DNA of 64,000 nt, taken from NCBI RefSeq assembly GCF_040802235.1, contig NC_133156.1:118078173-118142172 (forward strand), given 5' to 3'. The stretch is from Manis javanica (Eukaryota > Chordata > Mammalia > Pholidota > Manidae). The position numbers and the translations under genes were made by a program. Positions 1 to 12,239 of the stretch are shown in pieces. How positions within the stretch are numbered: the first letter of the stretch is position 1; each line of letters starts with the position of its first letter. The notes beneath the pieces are model-generated. The model was not told the DNA's origin. It saw only the letters and a list, made by a program, of their open reading frames with translations, and did no database searches.

Positions 1-3000
1 ACATTTGTAGAAGTACTCTATAATCTCCAGATCAAGTCTGATATATTATTGATATTATTTAGGAATTAAACCTTAAAGCATTGCAAAATGTTTGACTTCT
101 CATGGTCACTCACTACTTGTTTAGGTAAAACAAAGCAGCCATTCGCTACATGTTAATGTTTGTTTCAAATAAGGAGAAAAGTTGAACCCAGTAAATAGGA
201 AACAGATTTTGGATTATCCACTAACTTCATTTCATGCTATTCTTATTTCTCTAATAGTTAAAGAGTTAGTGGGTTGCTCTAAACTTTTATATGTATTTCC
301 AGGCTCAAATTACAATTTAGAAAAGTCATGCAAGAAAAATGAGAATGCAGAAATTATTTTACTATAATTTTAGCTATTAAATAAGTCATACTTTTCCCCT
401 TCAAAACACTAATTATGTTTTCAAGAGACATAAAAAAATCAAAAGTTAATGCCATTTTGTCCATACCTAAGTTATTTCTGCATACAAAACGATAAATGCA
501 AGGTCTTTGATGATCCTACCTGAGTTTTAGTACAACCACTGCATTCTGACCAAGGCCCAAAGGAATCCCACTGGCAATTGACTGGAGAGGAGGCTCTGTC
601 AAATTGTTATAAAGCAGGTAAAAAGATAAGAAAGAGGGGACATAAAGAAGAGTCAAAAATAGTAAAAAAATTTGCTTTACAACTTTTTTCCTAAGAGACA
701 CCAAAATTATGCCAAAATACATAAAAATATATGTGGAAGGGATCATACTCTTTTTAGAGATTAACATTTATTGAGCATCTCTAATGTACCAAGGCCTATT
801 TAGACACCAAAGTTATAGACTTAATAAAAGAGATAGGTCACTGACCATTGATAGAATGGAGGACAAAAACAGAGATGTATAAACAAATAATCTACTCTAA
901 TAATTGAGTGTATCTAATCTGATAGGTTTCATAACAGAAATGCATACAGTATAATGTATTATGGAAATATAAACAAGGTTCAGAATTGGGAGCATAAGTG
1001 AGAACGTATATGAGGAAGGTATAAAAGCCTTTGAAAGGATTCTGAGTGATGAATTACAGAGTTATACAGAACCTCTTAATTGAAATACAAGAAGTCCTAG
1101 AAAGACCCTATGAGAAGGGGAAACTTAAAACTGGCAAAAGCTAAATGGACAGGAATTTATTTTTAATTGCCTGTCTCTTCAGTTAGGCCACTTCTCAAGC
1201 ACACACACAGTAGGGGCAATTTGAGTTTAAACAATTCCACTCAAATAAAATACATGGAGAAAATGGACAGTTAATTTACACATAAGGTTTAAGTCCAACT
1301 ATGTCAAGACAGTCACATGGCTTAGTCCTCAGAGATTAAGTAAACCTAGCCTAAAAGCATATTTCATGAGGAACAAAGAAATGAAGACCCCTGATTTCTG
1401 GATTTCAAACATACTCCTCACCTTGGAGACAACTTGAGTCAAGGTGATTCATGCTTATCTGAAGTTTGTCAGGTGACCCTAAAAATGAGAAATCCCATTC
1501 TGTAGTGTATGTGCCTCAGGGGCTTTTCTGGAGCCAAATTTGTGCACCTGCAGTGTTGACATGGCACCGATGATCCAAATGCCTTGATATTTTAGACCCT
1601 TACACAATCTGAATTCCCTGTTTTTCTAGTTTGTGTTCCCAGGAACAGGCAGAGAACTTCCCCCATCATGGAGGTTTAGGGAGGGAAGGTAGCTTGGTCT
1701 CACCAACTCTATGCTCCAGGCCTTTCTCAGACCTCTTAGCACATTTGCACTGAAATTAACTGTTTCAAGACCTGAATCATCCAGCAGAGGCTCGGCACAG
1801 CCTCGGGCCCCTTTGTCCCCAGTCACTACCACAGCTCCTGCACATACTCCTATAGTCCGGTTAATGAGCTGACCTGGGCCTACCCCACCAAACTGACGGT
1901 GAGAACAAACAAGGCCATCAATAAATGACACTGGCTTTTTCCAGGTCTTGAGAGTCAATAAAATTATTGTCTTAAAAATCTCTCGATCTTTAAATTCCAA
2001 AGAATGTTTTGTAATGATTACATTTAAAGATCAAATTCTGCTCTAATATCTTCAGGTAGGAGGAATTTCTCTGAATTTTAAGTAAGACAATGGTGCTGGG
2101 ACAAGCAGAAAACCTTGAGGTGTTTTTAGTCTTCAGGTTTCTTCTATCAGGGAGTAAAATAAGAATAAGAATAAACAAGATTTTGCTATCACTGCCTTTT
2201 TCAAAAATGTGGAAGATAAAGTGTTGAAGGGAAAAAAATATTCTCAGGTTGCAATGTAAAAATCTGGCCATACTAAAGAATTCCCTAAAAATGAAAAAAT
2301 AATTTTAATGATTTCCACACACAATCCAAACACTTCTTACCTTGAAAAAACTTGGAACTCTCCTATAAATCCCACTAAGATGAATAAACTTATCGCCTGG
2401 GGGAGAAAAAATAAAGCACTATTTTATTTCCTTCATGAGTTGAAAATGAATAAATCTGTACAAGTCAAGATTTGTAAGGTGGGAATGTAAAGAATGAAAG
2501 AACCACAGAGAAGACTTCCTGACTCTGCTTGTCTTAAGTTTCCATTTTAAATAAAAGTTTAATATAATCCTCTAGAGCTCATCTCCTATTCATTTTTGTG
2601 AAGACAACTTAGGAGCTGAACAATGCGGAGACCAAACAAATAGAAAATGCTCACTAGAGTCAAATAGTCACAAGCATTTCTTTCATTCCCTTCCTCCACT
2701 CTCTCTAACTTCAGCATCGATGAGGACACCCAGAGAGGGAGAAAGCCTAGATGAAAGATACGACCATGGGCTGAGGAGTTAAAAGGAAAATAAGTTTCAT
2801 AAATGAAGAACGGAAAGTTGAGACACATCTCTAGCCAGTGGGCTGGTGGTGCTCACTCCTTAGTTCTGTGGGTGGCTCCTCTGGGCTTTAAAACACCTCT
2901 GAGTTCATAAGGTATGTAATTGTTGAATCACTATGTACTACACCTGAAACTAATATAATGTGGTATGTCAACTATGCTTCAATGGAAACAGCACACCTCA

Positions 3001-6000
3001 AAGGCCTTTTACCATCTTTTTTTTTTATTAAGGTATGATTGATATGCTCTCTTATGAAGGTTTCACATGAAAAAACAATGTGGTTACTACATTTACCCAT
3101 ATTATCAAGTCCCCACCCATACTCCACTGCAGTCACTGTCCATCAGTGTAGTAAGATGCCACAGATCCACTATGTGCCTTCTCTGTGCTACACTGTTCTC
3201 CCGTGATTCCCCACACCATGTGTACTAAACATAACACCCCTCAATCCCCTTCTCCCTCCCTCCCCACCTGCCCTCCCACACCCCTTTACAGTCATTTGTA
3301 TGTGATAGTACCAGCCTAAATACTGAGGATCAGACAGGTTACAAAATTGTATGTAAAACGTGATTACATTTGTTTGAAAAGTCAACATATATTGAAAACA
3401 CATCTAGAAAGAAATGTAAGAAAGGATAATAGTTTATTTCTGGTTGTGAAGTTATAGGTGACTTCTATTACTTAACTTTTATGTTTATGTATTCTCCTAC
3501 TTTAACAACTGAAGGTGTGGGGGAACACAATCCAAATCTCTACTGGAGATTCTATAAGACTAAGAAATGCATTCAATTCATAACCTGGTGTGAAGTCTTT
3601 AAAACCATTTAATCCCACATTTTAACAGGCCACTATTCTTTGTCTTCTCCCTGACTGCCCCAAACCCTTTTCTCTCAATGTGGCTGTGGAGTAGCTTCTC
3701 AACATTTTTTTCCAGACCCTTCTACTTGCCTTCCTAGGTCACCCATCCTCTAATTAGGTACCTTCCTTTCCATTGTGAAATCCTAGTTGCTGCTTCTGCC
3801 TTTTATAGTTCTACAAATCTTTTTAGCCTATTACTCAGATTAGTATAAGCACAGGGCAGAGAGGAACCAGGGCTGTGGGCATCCTAAAAATGAGTGAACA
3901 ACAGTGAGAGCCTATAAATACTTTTCTGACTTTTCAAGAAACGTGTGAAGTACATAATGTAAAGCAATACCTTTTAAAGCTTTGTTTGTTTGTTTTTAAT
4001 TACAAACTACATGGGTTTGGGGGTTTTTCTTTTTTTTTTCAACAATATGTCTTCACTGTGCTATGTCAACTAATTTTTCCTGCCCCTATGAAAGCCAACT
4101 CAGAGCTTTATTCATCACCCCCAGGCATTAACAAACAGATTTTCAGAAATAAAAGTTCTGGAACAACCTAGTAGTCAAATTTCAATTTATCATTCAGTTT
4201 TAAATCTCTCTCCTATTCCGTTTCTTCCAATGCGGGATCCCCCTTCTAATAGGGGGTGCTTCTAATAGGGGAGGAGTGGAGTCCACTTCAAAATTCCTCC
4301 ACCATGTTCTGCTTCTCTTCCTTACCTTCCCAAGTTTCAAAAGTCAGGGCAGCAGGAATGAGAGGGTCAAGAGCCAAAAAGGGTCTTGCTTTACTGAGTC
4401 AGCTGGAGTCCCGTGATGGTAAATCAGTCTGTGTTGGATGTTCGAATGCCAATTCTTTATATCTCACAGTTTTTGTGGTTCTTTGGATGCCCCTCTCATT
4501 GGAGATCTACAGCCACTGTCCTTGGCACAAATCACTCATCTTTTTTTCATCACTCTTGACTCTCACCAGCAGGTGTTTCCTGGGAGTCTGTTCTGTACTG
4601 GTGCTATCTGTTGTTCCTGCAGGCAGCTGCTTGGGCAGCGTCCCTGACACCCGACATCTGGCTTCTGGCCAAAGATCCACATCAGGTCCATGGAATAACT
4701 GCACACACCCTTATCCTGTCTAATCCTGGATGCCCGGCATGTACCCAACAATGTTGATACACTCTGCTAAAGGCAGGCCAGTCAACTAGCCTGTGCCTTT
4801 TAATTTCCCAAAATAAGTAGATTATTATTTTCTATGTCTCCTATACTCCAAGGGACATGATTTTGCATACTTTTGAGAATGGGGGTAGCCGAAAGGTCAC
4901 CAGACAGATTTAGGGCTACTCTTTCTGCAGTACTGCACTGAATGTCCAACATCTCATTTTTAAATATGAGGGTACTGATTACTTATTGTTCTTGGCCTTT
5001 AACTCTCAGCCAAACCAAGCATCATAAAAAAAACTCTTTTTAGCATTCTGTTACATGCGTTTTAAAAGAATTTCAACCAAGTTTCAGGGAATACTTTTTT
5101 CATCAGGAGTACCTTGCCCCCACCTTCCCATTATACATACTCATTATAACCATGAATATCTGCTCATACAAAGCAGTTCCGTTCATGAGTTATACAAGCT
5201 GAATCTATTAACAAGAAGAATTTCTTGAGAATTGCTAGCTAGGTACCTGAAAATGAAACAGTTGTCTTTTCTTGCCTTTGGAAAGAGTATCTTATCAAAT
5301 GGACAAAAGAAAACAATTAATAAAGTCACGTTGATGACAGAGATACACATACAACTGAGCAGACTCTAGAAAAGAATTACTTAGTTGAAATATGGTATCT
5401 TTGGAACAAAATAGCACTGGACTCATGGACACTGAGAAGTGACTGGTGGTTACCATGGGGGAGGGGTTAGGGTGGGCAAGTGGGAGGGTGAAGGGAATAA
5501 AGGGGCACAAAAATTCTCCATCATAATGTAAGGTGGTCACAGGATGGTAGTACAGCATGGAGAATATAGCCAATGATTCTGTAACATCTTCCTATGTAGA
5601 CAGACAGTAACTGCACTAGTAGGGGTTAGGATTTAATAATACGGGTAACTGTTGAACCACTGTGTTGGATACTTGAAATCATTATAAGATTGTATATCAA
5701 TGATCCTTCAATAAATAGATAAATAAGATAGATGGTATCTTGGTACTGTGTTTTTCCAGCATTCTTTTCTCTTCTTTCTTATCACTGAATAAGCATTAAC
5801 TCCACCTCCTTCTTCCAATGTGTTCCAGCTGCAACAATCATCTCTACACTTCTATTTTCTCCAGTCTGGTCATTTGTGTTTGTATGTTGAACCATGAGGT
5901 CATTTGAAGTAAAAAATAAAATATTAATTTCTGTAGCATGCACTGGGTACCAAATACCACCAAATACCCAAATTCAAAAAAAAAGTATAGAAAAATCTAA

Positions 6001-6565
6001 TTCATTAGCATGTCCTAATTAAAATCTTGATCAATAAATTAAGAAATGGGGCACCATACCGATGAAAAAGATAGACTTTTAAAATTAATTTACTTGCATT
6101 TTTATTAGAAATAAACATCAACTTGCAACACTTCTAACAATAAAGAAATGCAAAATGACATGCACAATAATATCAAGAGTACTTCATGGCCATGAGAAGC
6201 ATGTTACAGATTGTCCAGTGACAGGAGAATATGCTTAAGATAAATGAGTGAAAAGATCAAGATGCAGTTTGATAGCAATTCAATAAGATATATTTCATAC
6301 ATATTCATGTAAAAGTCTGAAAAGAAACAGATTAAAACATTAACAGTAGTTATCTCTGGATGGAAAAATAATAGACATTATCTTACTTGTTTTTACCAAC
6401 AAGGTAGTACAGTTGACCCTTGAAAAACATGATTTTGAACTGAGCAGGTTCACATACATGTGGGCTTCTTTCAGTAAATATATTGGAAAATGTTTTGGAG
6501 ATTTGAGACAATTTGAAAAATAAAATTTTATCTAGCTCACTTTATTGTAAGAGTATGGTATATAA

Positions 6566-6604
<39 letters not shown>

Positions 6605-8519
6605 AACACACAAAGTATTTGATAATACACTGTTTCTGGTAAGGCTTCTGGTCAACAGTAGACTATTAGTAGTTAAGATTTTGGATTCATATGCAGCCAT
6701 ATGCAGACTTTCAATTGCATAGGGGATGGTACCCTGAAACCCCACATTGTTCAAGGGTCAGCTGTATTATAATCTGGAAAACGGCATATTTTTTAAAGGC
6801 ATGTATATCAACACAGTATAATAGGTAGAAGACAGCTGATAACATCAACTCAGCTCTGGGTGTGGCGAGAAAGCAGAGACCCTCACCTGAGACATCACTG
6901 CCTGACCACATCCCAGCCCAAGTGAATCATGCCCAAGTTCAAAAACTCCAGGTTCATCTTAGTCAAGGGAGGATAGAGTGGAAGCTGGACCACAGCCAGC
7001 TCAGAGGGAAGCCATTTTTGCTCTGAATTTCTTCTGAAACACTTAGACCCAAGTTGTCTCCTATGCAAGAGATACCAGAGAAACCCAAGGGGATTCTAGG
7101 ACCACCTCTCTGAATGTAGTTAACATGAATGGGGGAAAGGAGACCATTAAAAAAAAAGTACTCCCCCTAAGGAGTTCAGACCTGGAAATCATAACAGCTC
7201 AAGTTTCTTTTCTCTGAAATGTATCACAAATCATGCCCTTCAGATTCACTGTAAAAATGTGAATGTCTATTTTCGAATCCTGGTGAAAACTCTGCATGTA
7301 ACTTGCAAGGAACTTCTTTATTTGTTGATATTCTATCAGCCAATTGAAGGACAAATGTATATTTATTAATCACAGCAGGAAAACACCATAATAATGTGAC
7401 AGTGAACATATTTAAATAGTTATTAAGATTCTCATCATAAAATAAATAAGGAAATTGATTGATGGTTATTACATGTATTTCGGGAAAGTATATTAGCTCT
7501 AGGAAAAGCATCATATTCATTTTGAGCTAACAAATGTTCTAGAATTTAAACAAAAATATGACAGAGTAATAGAGATTAGATTATATTAGAACTGCAACTG
7601 TGTAGGGTTCTTGGTGTTCTGGCATCATAACATTAAAGAAATTAACTCTGTGATTTGTATTTAATTTTAATTATTTAAGTCCACATAATTTCAGTTATTC
7701 AAGACCCATATCTTGCTCCTCCTCCAACCTCACTGGAAAGTGAGCATAGATTCTGCATTGCAAAATGACAGCATAGTGACTGCAAAAGTAATCTAGAAGC
7801 TCACAGGGCTGAGAAATTGTTGTTCCAGCATTATAGTGCAAAATTTGTTTAAGTACCAAAATTTGCAATGATAAAATTGTAGTAGCAATTTCAACTGAAT
7901 TTTGCATCCCAGAAATCTGGTCTCTGATAGTGATTTCTGTCTTTGGTCTTGTCCTTGGTTGAACAGTAATTTTTTTTTAACATTTGGCCATTTTGCATCA
8001 GGCCAACATGTGCATTTCATACCTTTAGTTGCACTTCATCTCTCTGTATTTTCTACTCTCAATTCCTGACCCTTTCATCCAGAATTCCAAATTCTAAAGT
8101 TTCAAGTCTCCAAATACACTTTTCTACCTTAAGCTCTTGCATTAAGTGAAATCTCAGGGGCTCATTGCTTGCTTTAAATGAAACAAACAAAAAAATACAG
8201 TGGAGGGAATTTTTTTCTAAGAAATAACAATAGTACTATTGTATTTCTTAATGGCTTTCTCAGCACTTTCATAAACATTGTCTCCAGTTTCTGATTCCCA
8301 GACCTCTGAACCATTAATTTAACTGCAGGACAAGAAAAGAGGATTCGCTTTAGCTGAATTGTTAGATGTATTTAAGTTAGGATTTTTTAAGTCACACTCA
8401 GGTCTTTCTCTTTCTTGTTTCCCATGCCCTCTCCTTATTTGAGTTGTTTCAATTAAGCCTCACTCCCTTTTGAGGTAGCTTCCTTTACAAGAGTATCGAA
8501 ACTAGTGTCTTACCTTCAT
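1..8519 (-). CDS. C7: complement component C7, 5' part of gene (coding exons 1-3)
   Basis: C7 is a secreted plasma protein. It joins C5b-6 during assembly of the membrane attack complex and gives the complex its first membrane affinity. Three exons join in phase: ATGAAG (8519-8514), then 56 nt (2396-2341), then 76 nt (595-520). Together they encode a signal peptide ([20 protein letters not shown]) followed by [11 protein letters not shown] and the start of the first thrombospondin type-1 repeat. This matches the known N terminus of mammalian C7 closely, and all introns are GT-AG. Exon 4 and the rest (LDLRa, MACPF, EGF, CCP and FIM domains) lie left of position 1. The order, downstream of CARD6 on the same strand, agrees with human 5p13. 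The gene looks intact as far as seen. Confidence 0.95.
520..595 (-). CDS. C7: C7 coding exon 3 (start of TSP1 domain)
   Basis: This 76-nt exon lies between an acceptor (ataacaatttgacag, AG at 597-596) and a donor (CAG|GTAGGATC, GT at 519-518). It completes an Arg codon and encodes [20 protein letters not shown] followed by CTKTQ. The signal-peptide cleavage site should lie near the A-S-S boundary. The W-x5-W-S-E-C pattern is the start of the N-terminal thrombospondin type-1 repeat, where tryptophans are C-mannosylated in the family. No further C7 exon is visible in 1-519. Confidence 0.93.
596..2340 (-). other. C7: C7 intron 2
   Basis: Non-coding, AT-rich. Around 768-830 there is a motif (ttattgagcatctctaatgtac) often seen in very old interspersed repeats. 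Around 1630-1960 lies a GC-richer block with a 124-codon open frame on the minus strand that I cannot assign and do not regard as a gene. Confidence 0.7.
2341..2396 (-). CDS. C7: C7 coding exon 2 (signal peptide)
   Basis: This 56-nt exon follows a good polypyrimidine tract and acceptor (ctccccccag, AG at 2398-2397) and ends in AAG|GTAAGAAG at 2341/2340. It encodes [18 protein letters not shown] plus two bases of the next codon, a typical hydrophobic secretory signal core. It is in phase with exon 1 (0) and exon 3 (2). An unrelated plus-strand reading frame runs over it and is a shadow. Confidence 0.93.
2905..2990 (+). repeat. L1 3'-end fragment
   Basis: The text ttgttgaatcactatgtactacacctgaaactaatataatgtggtatgtcaac is the familiar terminal 3' UTR segment of mammalian L1, just before its A-tail. 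It abuts the antisense L1 fragment on its right. Confidence 0.6.
3016..3300 (-). repeat. L1 3' UTR fragment, antisense
   Basis: A T-rich start (reverse of an A-tail) is followed by the reverse complement of the same L1 3' UTR that occurs in forward orientation at 23584-23870. Shared landmarks are the blocks around catcagtgtagtaagatgcc and tgtactaaacataacacccc. Confidence 0.75.
5385..5735 (+). repeat. L1 3' UTR fragment
   Basis: This matches the last about 300 bp of the old L1 at 31430-31723. Shared runs include the cacaaaaattctc block, the gattctgtaacatctt block and the gggtaactgttgaaccact block. It ends in an A-rich AATAAATAGATAAATAAG tail. Confidence 0.8.
6410..6764 (+). mobile_element. 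Tigger/pogo-type MITE with TA duplication
   Basis: The element starts CAGTTGACCCTTGAAAAACA and ends with its near inverse (attgttcaagggtcagctg). It is flanked by TA at 6408-6409 and 6765-6766, the target duplication of Tc1/mariner-pogo transposons. There is no transposase frame, so it is non-autonomous. Confidence 0.85.
6566..6603. repeat. (GT)n(AT)n microsatellite
   Basis: About 15 bp of GT repeats run into about 23 bp of AT repeats inside the Tigger-like element. Confidence 0.95.
8514..8519 (-). CDS. C7: C7 coding exon 1 (ATGAAG only)
   Basis: The minus strand reads CCCAAAC-ATG-AAG|GTAAGACAC. The start codon has A at -3 and is followed after two codons by a near-consensus splice donor. 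Placing the intron after Met-Lys fits the reading phase of exon 2 and the M-K start of known C7. The 5' UTR runs to higher coordinates. Its start is not fixed by the sequence; two TATA-like boxes suggest about 8625 or about 8748. Confidence 0.85.
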
Positions 8520-8652
8520 GTTTGGGAAAATGTTCAGGGCAGAAGAAAGGAAGAAAATTTCCCTTGTGAATGCCCAGTGACTTTTCAGCAGCAAGCAGAG
8601 CCCAGCAGTCCGTTCCCTCCCTGTCTGTCCCTGCTGAGGGATTAACTTGGCA

Positions 8653-8780
8653 CTCATATACAGAGCAAGTGGTTCTGAGACTTAACTCTGACCCCAACCA
8701 GAGTCTCCAGGGAAACAAAGTGCCTGCCCCTGTAAGTACTTTGTGTTTAGAAGCCAGATGCATCTTATCAGTTTATATAA
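8653..8780 (-). promoter_or_regulatory. C7: candidate C7 core promoter region
   Basis: On the minus strand, upstream of the C7 start codon, are a strong TATA-like box TATATAA (8779-8773), with a GATAAG motif just downstream of it, and a second, weaker TATATGAG (8660-8653). Either would place transcription starts 100-235 nt upstream of the ATG. This is motif reading only. Confidence 0.35.
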
Positions 8781-8789
8781 GCCTTAGCT

Positions 8790-10058
8790 ACAGCCAACTG
8801 GGACTCTTTGGAACTGTAGTTCTGAGAAAACATCTGTAAATCAAGAAAGGCAGCAAAGGTTCTCAGTTCAACATTAAAGTGATTTTCAACCAAAGAAGAC
8901 TGTAAGAGGCAAGGGATAGGCCTCCTTCCTGTTTCAATCTAGTAAACAAAGCAGATTTTCATTATTCCCTTAAAGGGTGACATACACCAGACTTTGAGAT
9001 TAAACACTTTCTGGGAGAAAATATCTAAATGCACTTCCATCACTTAAAATGTAAATAGAACATTCTGGAGTGAAATCCCTTCCCTACCCAAAATGTGTAG
9101 CATAACACAATATCATACTCACCCCTTCATTCTTAACTTTTGCAGATGATCAAAAGAGGGTGTTTTGCAAATATCCTTAAAGGCATCACTAATTTTTCCA
9201 AGTTTTACCCTTAATACCTTGATATTTAGACCACTCTGTTGCAAAGTTCTTACCGTGGTCATCACCCATGTCCATTTTCTCTTTTTCAGTTGTTGCCTTG
9301 TCTTAATCTGCCAGATGCTTTTCCATGGTTGATTCTAGCAGTTCTCCAACATCACTTTCATGGATGTCATTAAATGCTGCACTTTTTGCAATATTACGTA
9401 TTTTCTATTGAAATTGAAGTACAGTTCTATTCCCATGGTTTAGCCAAATATTCTGACACTTGTTACTAGGTCATTGTGGGTAAAAGACACATAGATATTA
9501 AGTGTGAAAGGGAATTTGAGTTGAGAGTAATATCATAACTAAATATCCCATTAGCGAATATATTCCAATTTTAATGTTTTGTTTTCATATCCAAAAAACT
9601 TGAATAATAAAAATCAACCACCATTAATTAATGGTGCTTTCCAGAAACAAAGCTGCCACATCTTTTATTTAAATCATCAGTGATTTATGTGGAAGAAATT
9701 TTGCCACAGAGACGATAACTTCTGAAAGATATTTTTTTACATTTACTCCGATTGCAAGAATTCCAGATGTCATGGACACTTCCTAAGTACCCAACATGAA
9801 ACGTGCAATTCTTAAGTACTCCAAGTTATGAATATTCCACATTCAGGGGCTGTCTTAGATTGAGTTCCCCCAGAAGCACATTCTGAGACTACAGTTCAAT
9901 TGCAAGTAGCATTGTTTTTTGCTTTTTTGTTTTGTTTTGTGTTGTGTTTTTGTTCTGAGAAGTTACCCAGAAAGCACTGCTGACGGTTCCTTTCTGTGAG
10001 GAAGAAGGGACAGGATAACGGAATACACAGAAGCAGGGCCCAACATTTTAGCCTAGAC
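8790..10058. other. intergenic, upstream of C7; possible degraded Tigger transposase piece
   Basis: No gene is seen. On the minus strand at about 9270-9410 a broken frame reads NDIHESDVGELLES and later residues that resemble the acidic tail region of pogo/Tigger transposases, with a stop inside. That resemblance is weak. The T-rich run at 9915-9955 is low complexity. Confidence 0.4.
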
Positions 10059-10181
10059 CAGTGATTTTCAAACTTTAGTCTGCCTCAGAATCACTGGGAG
10101 GCTGCTAATACCCAGATTTCAAACAAATGTTTATGGGATGTTCTTGTTGCTGTTCCAGGGGCCTCACTTTGTGAAACACTA
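10059..10181 (+). mobile_element. MER5-type hAT-Charlie MITE
   Basis: It begins cagtgattttcaaacttta, holds the tgcctcagaatcactgggag segment and ends cactttgtgaaacactag. The ends are imperfect inverted repeats typical of MER5 elements. Confidence 0.75.
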
Positions 10182-11940
10182 GTTATGTTACTGAGCCATG
10201 ACAGTTATAAAGAGGAAATGGGCAAATACTCCAACAATTTGCTGACTTCACATTTTGTGCAATTAAGTTGCTTTAATTATCCAGGTATTTTCTCATTACT
10301 AAACATTTATTGAGCAGTGACTGTATAAGAAAAAAAGAAAAAGGTACTTTATCACGCAAGATTCTACTGTGGCAATTAGAGGTCAGTCCCACGGAGGAAG
10401 TCTGGGAGACATTGCAGAGCACATCCAGAGTTATTCCAGCTAAGAGGTGAGGAAAGGTGGGGACATACCTATTAACGCCCTGTCTCTCATTGGTTGAGGG
10501 TGGTGTCTGGACCCATTAACTCTCTGACACTTCCAGCTTGCCTTGGGGTAGGCTGAGCACACACCTGTAGCCAGAAAAAAAAGAGAGAGAGAGAGAAATC
10601 TTCAAATACAGAGTTAAAGGTATTTGCAGTATTTGCAGGTATTGCCTTTGTCATGTAGAGGTGAGTGCTGAGGGGAGATAGGAGGATGCCAGCAGCACCT
10701 GCTATAGCAGCTTTCCACTCATGCATGCATGCAGTCACTAACTTGTTCATTCTAAAGTCAACAAGTCTCTACTGAGGATGGATGATGTGATAGGCTTTGG
10801 GCTTTGACAGATAGAAGCCTTGAGCAATATCTTTCTTTATTTTCATTCTTTTCATGCTGTAGGATTGTATTAGCCAATTTAAAGAGCATCCTTAGTTCAG
10901 AGGATGAGTCACATGCATAGAGATGTATCTGTGATAATCTAGAACTTGAATTTTCAGCTCCTAGCAATTGTATCCCAGAGATTAGATGACCCTAAAAAGT
11001 TTACAAAAACTTCCTTTCCCCAAGTGCCTGCACTCTCCCACCTCCACATCTTCGTTTTCACGGTCAGTAGTGTTTCCTCTGTCTGGAATTTCAGTGAAGG
11101 AATCATGGGAGTCACACTGTGGTAAATTTGACTGCCTGTGCAAGTTATACGGCCTTTATTCAAAGGACGATGAGAACTCGCTCCCAGGAAGTTTTGAAAA
11201 AAGAATCGAAGCAGTGCTTTTGATTGAAACAATGGTAATGCACAGACTACATGAAAGAGGTAATGAGGGGAAGTGGCAAGTGTGATTTGGAATTTATTTC
11301 AGCCATTAGACAAGGGGTAATCAAGGTCTTGTTTAAGGAGGGATAGATAAAGGGACAGAAAATTCACAAGGCTTAGTGATTAAACATGGTTTCATGTGAC
11401 AGAAAATTAGAAAAATTTAAGAATTAAAGGAAGGAGATAAATAGGAAACTGCTGACGAAGAGGTGGTTTTAGAGAGGACACATTTTTATTTTGGAGAAAA
11501 CACCCAGCGTGTAACTGGAAATGCAGATCTGTTTGGGAAGAAATATCTTGGATAGAGATACACATGGGGCCACTGGCATTAGGATACATAACAGAAGTCA
11601 TGGGAGATTAATGGCAATGAAATATGAAACCAGAAGACAGGTCCCTACCTGAGGAGCAGGAACAAGGAAAAACGCCAAAAAGGAAAAAGAGAGCTTACAG
11701 AAGGAGAAGGAAAACCAAAACAATGCAATGCCAAGCCAGTTCAGGAGAAGTTCACGGAGAGGTCAGTCAACAATAGTCAGTGCCAAGCACCATCAGAGGT
11801 CAAAGAGAAGAAGATGGAGGGAAGACCACAGCCCTGGGCAAGTAAAACATGTGGATAAACTGAGGGCAGGGATTCCCCTCATACTTCCCACTCTGGTGTT
11901 ACAAGACACTTCAGGAAACTTTTATTTATTTATTTATTTC
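10182..11940. other. intergenic, no gene seen
   Basis: It holds a short GA-repeat at about 10575-10600 and a (TTTA)n tract at about 11920-11940. Several open frames up to 99 codons occur on both strands, but none has recognisable protein similarity or splice context. Confidence 0.5.
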
Positions 11941-11959
11941 GTGGTTAAATAAATAAGTG

Positions 11960-12225
11960 TGAGAAGCTTTGTATATTATGGAGCAGGATTTCCCAGGCTC
12001 TGAACTCCTGACCTTCTGTGCCTGATGGCTCTTAGTTGGTAGAGGACGGTGAGAGGAGCTGTCCTGTGTGCTGGAGGACACCCAGCAGCATCTCTGGTCT
12101 CTCCTCACTTGATGCCAGGAACACCCTTCCCAGTCATGACAATCAAGAAAGCCTGCAAATATTGCCCAGGGTCTCCTGGAGGCAAACATCAGCACCCCCA
12201 TCACTGAGCACCACCCCAGACAATG
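11960..12225 (-). mobile_element. MER20-type hAT MITE, antisense
   Basis: The forward text includes cctgtgtgctggaggacacc, agcagcatctctggtctct and gatgccaggaacacccttcc, then tcctggaggcaaacatcagcacc. These are the ordered landmarks of MER20 read in reverse. Confidence 0.65.
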
Positions 12226-12239
12226 CCTAGATTCACAAA

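Larger units (their letters stand above)
2397..8513 (-). other. C7: C7 intron 1
   Basis: A 6.1-kb intron with GT-AG ends. It holds L1 3'-end fragments in both orientations near 2.9-3.3 kb, another at 5.39-5.73 kb and a Tigger-like element at 6.41-6.76 kb, listed separately. I see no exon in 3.3-5.4 kb or 6.8-8.5 kb. Confidence 0.75.

Noticed and set aside
1..519. Search for C7 exon 4
   Set aside because: No reading frame resembles the continuation of the thrombospondin/LDLRa region; the exon must lie left of the window.
4256..4751. Overlapping frames on both strands, up to 155 codons
   Set aside because: No family recognised and both strands are equally open, typical of chance in GC-richer DNA.
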